Assembly: GCA_017437755.1 (NCBI GenBank)
Contig: JAFRXI010000006.1
Location: forward strand, 35,381-99,380
Direction: 5' to 3'
Length of the DNA: 64,000 nucleotides
Source: Bacteroidales bacterium
Lineage (GTDB): Bacteria > Bacteroidota > Bacteroidia > Bacteroidales > UBA932
Part shown: positions 26,787-33,886 of the stretch, piece after piece
Numbering within the stretch: the first letter of the stretch is position 1
How the letters are laid out: each line of letters starts with the position of its first letter
Program-made: the position numbers and the translations under genes
The notes under the pieces: model-generated
What the model saw: the letters and a program-made list of their open reading frames with translations, nothing else
Database searches by the model: none
What the model was told of the DNA's origin: nothing

Positions 26787-28365
26787 GCGCCTTTGTAACC
26801 GTTTCATCCACAGGGAGATAATACTTATAGAAAGCATTGTCTCCCAATTTTGAATAACGGGCTGTGAGGGCCTTGAGCTGCGGCATGAGGTACTCCTCGG
26901 TGCGCTCCCACTCATCCCCTTCGGGGCGGAGTCCGTCCTTGGAAAGGGCAAAGGAGAGGAACTGCCGCTTTATGTCTATCCGGCCGAGGAAGGCGTCCAG
27001 AGCAGGATAATTGTCAATCGAGAGGAGTTCCTTGCGATACCGGTCGAACATTGCCGAGGCGAACCTCATCTGGGTGGCCTTGCGGTTGCAGGCGGAATAG
27101 AAGGGCGTGACCTTTGCCGTGGTGTCAAGCGGAACGATTATGTCCGGGACAATACCTCCGCCGCCGTAGACCGGACGTCCGCCGACGGTATGGTGGAGGT
27201 CGGTGCTGTCTACCTTTACGCTATCGGCCGAGAACACCTCCCCGGTTGCATAGCGCTTGTAGATATCATATTCGTAATCAGACGAATAAGGCTTCTGGAT
27301 ACAACGCCCCGAGGGGGTGTGGAAGCGCGCCACGGTAATCCTGAGCCCGGAACCGTCGCTGAAGTAGACCGGCTCCTGTACAAGCCCTTTTCCAAATGAG
27401 CGGCGGCCCACCAGCAGACCCCTGTCGTTGTCCTGGACCGCACCGGCGAAAATCTCACTGGACGACGCCGAATTCTCGTTTATAAGCACCGTGAGCGCCA
27501 CGTCCCTGAGGGAGCCGCGGCCGTCGGCACGGTAACTCTCCTTCGGGCGGTGGAGCCCTTCCATATACACAATGGTATCACCCTTTGAAAGGAACTCGTT
27601 GCAGAGCAGCAGGGACTGGTCAAAATAACCGCCTGTATTGTCCCTGAGGTCGAAAACCAGCCTTTTCATACCCTGGTCCAAAAGGTCCTTACCGGCCTCA
27701 TGGAACTCCTTGTAAGTGTTGCGGGAAAACTTTGACAACCGGATGAAACCGGTGGTATCGTCAATCATGAAATGGGCGTCGATCGAGTGCACGGGAATCT
27801 TCCCGCGGGTAATCTCAAACGGGATGGTCTCCCGCTCCCTTTTGACGGTGATGGTGACCTTCGTACCCGACGGTCCCTTCATCCTCCGCACCATGCTGTC
27901 CTGGGGGAACTTCACGCCGGCTATTACGGTAGTATCCACCTTCAGGAGCCGGTCGCCGGGCTGGAGACCGACTTTCTCCGACGGACCGCCGGGAATGACT
28001 TCCAGCACGATTGCGGTATCGTTGGGAACGTTGAACTGTATTCCAATGCCCTCGAAATTACCGGCCAGTTCCGTCTCGGACTCCTCCAGCTGGACAGGCG
28101 GCATGTAGACCGTATGGGGGTCCAGTTCCCGGAGGGCAGCCACCACCGCGGCATCGGTCATCTCCTTAACCTTCAGGGTGTCAACGTAGTTCTTCCCCAC
28201 CTCCTCCAGGATAAGGTTCAGCTTACGCCAGGCGCCATACTTGGCGTTTATAACCTTACGGTTGTCCATTATCCTTACCGTCACAAGGGTAAGCAACACG
28301 CCAAGCGCCACCCCGGCAAGCACCTGGGCTATCTGGAACAGCAGACGGGAACGGTCTTCGCGCAT
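26773..28365 (-). CDS. S41-family C-terminal processing protease
   Basis: 530-aa envelope protease with one N-terminal membrane helix (about 9-28). PDZ domain at about 85-165 (GIGIQFNVPNDTAIVLEVIPGGPSEKVGLQPGD), then the S41 catalytic core: NENSASSSEIFAGAVQDN with the nucleophile Ser, and RSFGKGLVQ with the Lys about 25 residues later. Typical roles are trimming C-termini of periplasmic proteins. It is 2 nt downstream of the dCMP deaminase stop. Confidence 0.93.
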   Translation of the reverse strand: MREDRSRLLFQIAQVLAGVALGVLLTLVTVRIMDNRKVINAKYGAWRKLNLILEEVGKNYVDTLKVKEMTDAAVVAALRELDPHTVYMPPVQLEESETELAGNFEGIGIQFNVPNDTAIVLEVIPGGPSEKVGLQPGDRLLKVDTTVIAGVKFPQDSMVRRMKGPSGTKVTITVKRERETIPFEITRGKIPVHSIDAHFMIDDTTGFIRLSKFSRNTYKEFHEAGKDLLDQGMKRLVFDLRDNTGGYFDQSLLLCNEFLSKGDTIVYMEGLHRPKESYRADGRGSLRDVALTVLINENSASSSEIFAGAVQDNDRGLLVGRRSFGKGLVQEPVYFSDGSGLRITVARFHTPSGRCIQKPYSSDYEYDIYKRYATGEVFSADSVKVDSTDLHHTVGGRPVYGGGGIVPDIIVPLDTTAKVTPFYSACNRKATQMRFASAMFDRYRKELLSIDNYPALDAFLGRIDIKRQFLSFALSKDGLRPEGDEWERTEEYLMPQLKALTARYSKLGDNAFYKYYLPVDETVTKALTAQ

Positions 28366-28367
28366 TC

Positions 28368-28772
28368 TCAGTCGACTTTTTCAACCTCGATCCCGGCCTT
28401 TCGGAGCAGGTCTATCCCATCGGTAAGGCGGTACTCATCGCGGTAAACCACCCTTTTTATTCCGGACTGGATAATGAGCTTGGAGCACTCCAGGCAGGGA
28501 GATGCCGTGACATAGAGGGTGGAATCCAGGCTGTTGTTTCCGGATTTGGCGACCTTGGTTATGGCGTTTGCCTCGGCATGGAGGACATAGGGCTTGGTCA
28601 CGCCGTTCTCGTCCTCGCAAATGTTCTCAAAGCCGGAGGGGGTCCCGTTATAACCGTCGGAAATGATCATCCTGTCCTTAACGAGCAGCGCACCCACCTG
28701 GCGGCGCTTGCAGTATGAATTCCTGGCCCAGACCGAGGCCATCTCTATGTAACTGTGATCGAACTTGTTCAT
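28368..28772 (-). CDS. dCMP deaminase family protein
   Basis: 134-aa zinc enzyme that converts dCMP to dUMP, supplying dTMP synthesis. Zinc motif: VLHAEANAITKVA (H-A-E) near 65 and SPCLECSKLI (PCxxC) near 92. The segment SYCKRRQVGALLVKDRMI and NGTPSGFENICED are typical of ComEB-like enzymes. The frame is open to 28835, but that would overlap the acyl-CoA ligase; ATG at 28772 starts 11 nt after the ligase stop. Confidence 0.92.
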   Translation of the reverse strand: MNKFDHSYIEMASVWARNSYCKRRQVGALLVKDRMIISDGYNGTPSGFENICEDENGVTKPYVLHAEANAITKVAKSGNNSLDSTLYVTASPCLECSKLIIQSGIKRVVYRDEYRLTDGIDLLRKAGIEVEKVD

Positions 28773-28782
28773 CTGGAGATAC

Positions 28783-30438
28783 TTATGATCTTTGGTAGAG
28801 GTAACGCTTGATGCTCTTCTTGGGTGTACGCTCAAAATCTTCCGGCATGAATTCTATCTTCTTGATCTGCGCATAGTTGGGAAGACGGTGGTTCATGTCG
28901 GGCTGGGCCGACAGTATCCTCTCCTCCAGGTCCTTGCGGGCAAGACCGTCCAGGTCGGCCTGGTGATAGTCGGGATAAATAAGCGCTGTGAGGCCTCCAT
29001 TATCCTCAATCACAAGCGATTCCACCACATAATTGTAGCTGTTGATGACGGCTTCCAACTCCTCGGGATAGATGTTCTGGCCGGAAGGCCCGAGTATCAT
29101 GCACTTGGAGCGTCCCTTCAGGAACAGGTATCCGTCGCTGTCGATTATTCCCATGTCGCCGGTACGGAACCATCCGTCCTTGGTGAATGACGATTCAGTG
29201 GCCTGCCGGTTCTTGTAATAGCCCAGGAATACGTTGGGGCCCTTGACAAGCACTTCTCCGGGAATGGTCTCAGGCGAAGGGGAATCGATCTTTATCTGCA
29301 TGTTCAACGCAGCCCGTCCGCAGGATCCTTCCTTGGCCTTGTCCCAATGGGCATAGGTTATGATGGGACCGCATTCGGTCATGCCGTAGCCCACCGTGTA
29401 CCGGAAACCGATCTTGTGGAAGAAGGCATCCACCTCGGGATTGAAGGCCGCCCCTCCCAGGATTATCTCCTCGAACTGGCCGCCGAAAGCAGCTGTAAGC
29501 TCCGAGTTGAACCTCTTCTCGATAATCTTGTCCAGTACGGGAATCTTCATTACCAGTTTGTTACGGTCGATGACAGGCTTCACCTTGGACTTGTAGACCT
29601 TCTCTATGATGAGTGGAACGGCGATGATCAGGTCGGGGTGGATGTCGGCAAAGGCATTCATTATGATCTTGGGGCTGGGCACCCGTGACAGGAAATGGAC
29701 GTGCATGCCGATGGTCATCTCGTACAGGAACTCGAACATCATCCCGTACATGTGAGCCGTTGGAAGCATGGAAACGATGCTCATCCCGGCCTTCAGCTGG
29801 GGTTCGGCATCCAGGGCGGCGAATTCAGCGTTGGAAAGCAGCGACCGATATGGCAGCATCACACCCTTTGAGAAGCCTGAAGTACCTGATGTATAGTTGA
29901 TAAGGGCAAGTTCCTCGGGACTGTCCTGATAATAATCCAGGTCTTCAGGACCAAAACTGTTGGGATACCGCTTGCCGAATGACTCGTTCAGGTGCTCCCT
30001 TACTTCATTCATCTTCTGGTCCCTTGCGAACAGGAATTTGAAGGTGTTTATCTGCACCACCACGAAGAGGCCGGGCATCTCGTCGGGCGAAAGCCCTTCC
30101 CAGATGACCTCGTCCACGAAAAGGACCTTGGCCTCGGAATGGTTGACCAGATAATGTATGCTGTCGGACTTGAATTCGTGAAGGATGGGAACCGCGACGG
30201 CGCCATAAGTTAGCGAAGCAAGGAAACTCACGCCCCAGTTGGCCTGGTTGCGGGAGCAGATGGCTACTTTGTCGCCCCTTTGGAGACCGCACTGCTCGAA
30301 TGCGATATGGAGCTTGGCGATCCTCCTTGCAACATCCCTGTAAGACAGCGTGACGCCCTGATAATTGGACAAGGCGGGACGGTCCCAGTTGGTTCTGAAA
30401 CTGTTCTCCAGGATTTTGTTGAGTGACTTGAATTCCAT
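28783..30438 (-). CDS. AMP-dependent acyl-CoA synthetase (long-chain fatty acid-CoA ligase)
   Basis: 551-aa adenylate-forming enzyme that activates fatty acids with ATP and CoA. P-loop-like motif YTSGTSGFSKGV near 178-190, the YGMTECGP motif near 335, and the hinge GWFRTGDMGIIDSDGY near 430; the catalytic Lys is in RTPKKSIKRYL at the C-terminus. Length and motifs fit the long-chain class. It lies between the 684-aa gene (12 nt upstream) and the dCMP deaminase. Confidence 0.92.
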   Translation of the reverse strand: MEFKSLNKILENSFRTNWDRPALSNYQGVTLSYRDVARRIAKLHIAFEQCGLQRGDKVAICSRNQANWGVSFLASLTYGAVAVPILHEFKSDSIHYLVNHSEAKVLFVDEVIWEGLSPDEMPGLFVVVQINTFKFLFARDQKMNEVREHLNESFGKRYPNSFGPEDLDYYQDSPEELALINYTSGTSGFSKGVMLPYRSLLSNAEFAALDAEPQLKAGMSIVSMLPTAHMYGMMFEFLYEMTIGMHVHFLSRVPSPKIIMNAFADIHPDLIIAVPLIIEKVYKSKVKPVIDRNKLVMKIPVLDKIIEKRFNSELTAAFGGQFEEIILGGAAFNPEVDAFFHKIGFRYTVGYGMTECGPIITYAHWDKAKEGSCGRAALNMQIKIDSPSPETIPGEVLVKGPNVFLGYYKNRQATESSFTKDGWFRTGDMGIIDSDGYLFLKGRSKCMILGPSGQNIYPEELEAVINSYNYVVESLVIEDNGGLTALIYPDYHQADLDGLARKDLEERILSAQPDMNHRLPNYAQIKKIEFMPEDFERTPKKSIKRYLYQRS

Positions 30439-30449
30439 GGTATGAGGTT

Positions 30450-32504
30450 TTAGTTCTGTCTTTTGACAATCTTGTTTTCAAGGGATTGCGACACCCTGTC
30501 GCCTCCCAGCAGAGGATATACCCTGTCTCCGGCGGAAGTCCTTACCAGCCAGTATTTTACATCCTTGAATTCCACCATCTGCGGAAGGGACAGGATGCTC
30601 CCGTCGGGTTGTATGGCTTTCCAGCCTTCCGGCTTCTGGCCGTGAAGGTTGTACATTTCCAGGGTATTGTCGGTATGGAGGACCATTACCCTGTAGGCAT
30701 GTTCCCCGGTGAAATCGTATACGTCAGGCCCCAGCAGGACTTCCTTCCCCAGGGATGCGGGGAAGCCCTGGACAAAGCGCCCGAGCCTGTCCATCAGGTA
30801 AAGGCTTGATGCAGAGGCAAACAGGAACTGTATCCTGCCGTTTCCGTAATAATCTATGTTGCAGACCCTTCCGCAAAGCGGGGTCTTGAACGGGACGCCC
30901 CAGACGCCCTTGCCGTTCTCGTCCTTCAGGCAGAGCGACAACTGTTCGTTCTGGTAGAAGGTATTGATCCGGCCGGTTGTGGAATTGATGACTTCAAACG
31001 GTCCGGCCGGGACCTCGACCGACGGGGTACCCGAAGCGGAAACCGTCCCGAAACCTTTTACCGACATCACCCTGGAAGCTTCCAACCTGAAGGAATCTCC
31101 TGATGCTGAAGCGATTACGGGAACCTGTCCCTGGATTTCCTTCATAAGCGGAGAGAGAGGGCTGCGGAAAACCCGGTCAGGCATCCCGGGATAAACGGCC
31201 GAAAGGTAAAGGACGAACGGGCTGTCGCCTGGAAGGCTCCTGCCTGCCGAATGCAGCCAGTCTTTCAGGTGCTTCCCGGGCGTAAGAAGAGCCTCCAACG
31301 CCGACTTTGGACCGATGGCCCTCCACTGCCCCATGTCAATGGTGAAACTCTCTTCAGGGACAGAGAATATCTCTCCGAATACCAGGGCCGAAAGGCCGGG
31401 TGTCATATAGGGTACTATCTCGCCCTTGCCGGGGAATTTCTTCTGGGAATGGAACAGGAGCACGTCGGAAGTGGTTTCCCCGGAGCCCAGGCCGGCAACC
31501 ACCACGGCATTTATGCCTATCGCGGCCGCAACCTGCTCAGGAGTCCTTCCGAGCGAGTCCTTCTTGGACTGGTTCTCGGCCTTGTAAGCGTCCAGACGCC
31601 CGCGGGCGTCGAGGAAATGCCGCCTCTGGGCAAAATAGGTATCGGCATCAAAGCCCAGCGACACCGCATAGGCGGTTTCCGGCGGAAGTATTTCCTGGAA
31701 TTCCACCGCGTCGCGGGCGGACGTTCCGTCCTTCAGTACATTCAGGTAAAGGTTGGCGTCGTCGGTGAAGTACGACCGACCCTCCAGGCGGAAACTGTCT
31801 CCGCCCAAAGTGCCCAGGGACATCACCGACCAGTGTGCGAAATGGGAGAACTGGTCGGCGAAACGACGGAAGGAAGGAGCCATGTAAGTCTGGATCAACT
31901 TCCTGGCTCCCAGGTGGTTGACCAGCGCCAGGGGATAATCCCCCGCCATGGAAAGCGCCTCTGGAAGTCCCTTGGTGCCCAGGATGGAGAAGCCGCCGTC
32001 CAGATGCCTTGCCGAGGTGGAGACCAGGGTCTCGGAACGAGAGGCAAGGAGCAGTTCCTTCTCAGGGACGAACCGCGCTTTCAGGCCGGCTTCCCCGGCG
32101 AGCGACAGCACCGGTGACAACTTTGACGTGTCGGCATGCTGGCAGCGCGCAACATACAGGGGGACAAGGGCGCCGCTGTTGTGGAGGGAAACCACAAGTT
32201 CCCTGGACGAAATTTCTTCAATGAACCGTTCAAGGGAGCGGGAACCGTCGGGGGCAATGAAGGCACGTAGGAATCCGCTGGTATCGGAAAGATGACGGAC
32301 CGAACTGCGGGAACCGTCGAAGCAGAAAACCAGGGCGGCATCATTGGGGACGGCCTCCAGGATCTCAAACCTGGAGGGAATCCCGTCGACGGACCTGCCC
32401 CTGCGGGTTCCCTCGCCGGGAAAAAGGTGCCCGAGGGCGATACCTATTCCCAACAGCATCAGGGCGATAGCCGTAACCGAAATGATTATTCCTTTCCTGT
32501 CCAT
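30450..32504 (-). CDS. Unrecognised 684-aa exported protein
   Basis: Not recognised with confidence. It starts with a membrane helix (residues 7-27), followed by a large extracytoplasmic region that resembles the general layout of DUF3352-type proteins: AVPNDAALVFCFDGSR near 52, and later TPGLSALVFGEIF. No catalytic motif can be named. The C-terminal part, from about 520, has repeated beta-rich units with VWGVPF, IQFLFASASSLYLMDRLGR and LLGPDVYDF, like a beta-propeller or PQQ-like blade set. First gene of the run to 26773, with promoter box TAACTTTG 53 nt upstream. Confidence 0.65.
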   Translation of the reverse strand: MDRKGIIISVTAIALMLLGIGIALGHLFPGEGTRRGRSVDGIPSRFEILEAVPNDAALVFCFDGSRSSVRHLSDTSGFLRAFIAPDGSRSLERFIEEISSRELVVSLHNSGALVPLYVARCQHADTSKLSPVLSLAGEAGLKARFVPEKELLLASRSETLVSTSARHLDGGFSILGTKGLPEALSMAGDYPLALVNHLGARKLIQTYMAPSFRRFADQFSHFAHWSVMSLGTLGGDSFRLEGRSYFTDDANLYLNVLKDGTSARDAVEFQEILPPETAYAVSLGFDADTYFAQRRHFLDARGRLDAYKAENQSKKDSLGRTPEQVAAAIGINAVVVAGLGSGETTSDVLLFHSQKKFPGKGEIVPYMTPGLSALVFGEIFSVPEESFTIDMGQWRAIGPKSALEALLTPGKHLKDWLHSAGRSLPGDSPFVLYLSAVYPGMPDRVFRSPLSPLMKEIQGQVPVIASASGDSFRLEASRVMSVKGFGTVSASGTPSVEVPAGPFEVINSTTGRINTFYQNEQLSLCLKDENGKGVWGVPFKTPLCGRVCNIDYYGNGRIQFLFASASSLYLMDRLGRFVQGFPASLGKEVLLGPDVYDFTGEHAYRVMVLHTDNTLEMYNLHGQKPEGWKAIQPDGSILSLPQMVEFKDVKYWLVRTSAGDRVYPLLGGDRVSQSLENKIVKRQN

Positions 32505-32557
32505 CGTACAATTGTGGCGAAATCCCTTTAGTGGGGTGAAATTCGCACATAATCGTA

Positions 32558-32565
32558 CAAAGTTA
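32558..32565 (-). promoter_or_regulatory. -7 promoter box TAACTTTG for the 684-aa gene
   Basis: Perfect TAnnTTTG match on the minus strand, 53 nt before the ATG. The surrounding 13 nt (32555-32567) are the exact inverse of the core of the neighbouring repeat array. Confidence 0.5.
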
Positions 32566-32610
32566 ACTAAAAAAGTTAATAATTCTTTTCAATGGCAGAA
32601 TAATTATCAC

Positions 32611-32950
32611 CGGCATACCTCCGAATCCAGGAACTACCTGTTAACTTTGTACCGGTATTCATTGGGGAAGGCTTTCCCCAAACCCCTTCTGTCGACTTCG
32701 TCTCCGAACAACCAGTAACAATAACTGTTAACGGCATACCGCTGATTCTACGGACTACCTGTTAACTTTGTACCGGTATTCATTGGGGAAGGCTTTCCCA
32801 AAACCCCTTCTGTCGACTTCGTCTCCGAACAACCAGTAACAATAACTGTTAACGGCATACCGCTGATTCTACGGACTACCCGTTAACTTTGTACCGGTAT
32901 TCATTGGGGAAGGCTTTCCCCAAACCCCTTCTGTCGACTTCGTCTCCGAA
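32611..32950 (+). repeat. Array of three 121-bp tandem repeats
   Basis: Three copies start at 32611, 32732 and 32853 (period 121); the last is cut at 32950, near the dehydrogenase stop. Copies 2 and 3 are nearly identical; copy 1 differs mainly in its first 28 bases. Each holds TAACTTTG (32642, 32763, 32884), a hairpin TTGGGGAA-GGCT-TTCCCCAA (first at 32662-32681; one base altered in copy 2), and a second small hairpin GAC-TTC-GTC. No reading frame is conserved and the array fills the gene-free stretch 32566-32962. A diverged copy lies at 63775-63823. Confidence 0.9.
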
Positions 32951-32962
32951 AGGCCGGAAGAT

Positions 32963-33886
32963 TCAGGACCGGCTGATATTGGCTGCGATTGCCTCCACAA
33001 GCCTTGTCCGGGCTTCTACGCTGGCCCAGGCGGTATGCGGAGTAAAGCGGAAGCGCTCCGGATGGGACACCTTCAGAAGCGGACTGCCGGCCGGAAGCGG
33101 CTCAACGGCAAAGACATCCAGGGCGGCCCCGGCAATCACGCCTCCATCCACGGCCTTCGCCAGCGCCTCTTCATTCACGATACCTCCACGACCCATATTC
33201 ACAAGACAGGCCGACGGCTTCATCCAACTTAGTTCCTCCGCCCCGATCAACCCCAGGGTCCTCTGGTTCAGCGGTGCGTGGATGGTCACAACGTCCGACC
33301 GTTGAAGCAGTTCCTTCAGGCCGAGTGCAGGATAATCCTTGCAATGGTTAGTCCCCGAAGTGGAGTAATATACCACCTTCATCCCAAAGGCGACGGCCAC
33401 GCCTGCCACCTTCCGGCCTATGGTGCCCATCCCGATGATACCCAGGGTTTTCCCGGCCATCTCCACAAAGGGCGCAGAAATATCGGTGAAGAGTCCGCCA
33501 CGGCTGTACTCCCCCGACTTTACCTTACGGTCGAAATACGGGCCGTTGCCAAGCAGCGACAAAATGTGCATGAAGGTTTCCTGCACAACCGAATCGGTGC
33601 TGTAGCCGGCGACGTTCCTTACGGGGATGCCTTTCTGGGCGGCATAATCCACGTCGATATTGTTCACCCCGGTAGCGGCCTCGCACACCAGCCGGAGCGA
33701 CGGGGCTGCGTCGATAAGGGCTTTGTCTACCTTTATCTTATTGATAATCAAAACTTCACAGTCAGCAACCCGGGCAAGGGCCTCTTCCCTGGTGGAAGTG
33801 GGGTAAACCACCAGCTCGCCCAGGGAAGCAATGGGATCGAGGGGCGTGTCACCCAGGGTGATTCCGTCCAGAAAGACTATTTTCAT
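32963..33886 (-). CDS. D-2-hydroxyacid dehydrogenase (glycerate-dehydrogenase-like)
   Basis: NAD-dependent reductase of 2-keto acids, 307 aa. Rossmann motif LGIIGMGTIGRKVAGVAVAFG near 145; catalytic residues Arg in MGRGGIVNEEAL near 230, Glu in DVFAVEPLP near 260, and His in FTPHTAWAS near 284. Hydroxypyruvate/glycerate is a common substrate for similar proteins in this phylum; not proven here. Start overlaps the GH78 stop (ATGA at 33883-33886), so it is coupled to the rhamnosidase. Ends 12 nt from the repeat array. Confidence 0.88.
   Translation of the reverse strand: MKIVFLDGITLGDTPLDPIASLGELVVYPTSTREEALARVADCEVLIINKIKVDKALIDAAPSLRLVCEAATGVNNIDVDYAAQKGIPVRNVAGYSTDSVVQETFMHILSLLGNGPYFDRKVKSGEYSRGGLFTDISAPFVEMAGKTLGIIGMGTIGRKVAGVAVAFGMKVVYYSTSGTNHCKDYPALGLKELLQRSDVVTIHAPLNQRTLGLIGAEELSWMKPSACLVNMGRGGIVNEEALAKAVDGGVIAGAALDVFAVEPLPAGSPLLKVSHPERFRFTPHTAWASVEARTRLVEAIAANISRS

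Noticed and set aside
32642-32891. Repeat promoters driving the dehydrogenase gene
   Set aside because: The boxes point rightward, into the 3' end of that minus-strand gene, so they could only make antisense RNA.
32611-32950. CRISPR array
   Set aside because: Only three units of 121 bp in direct contact, with no unique spacers and no cas genes.
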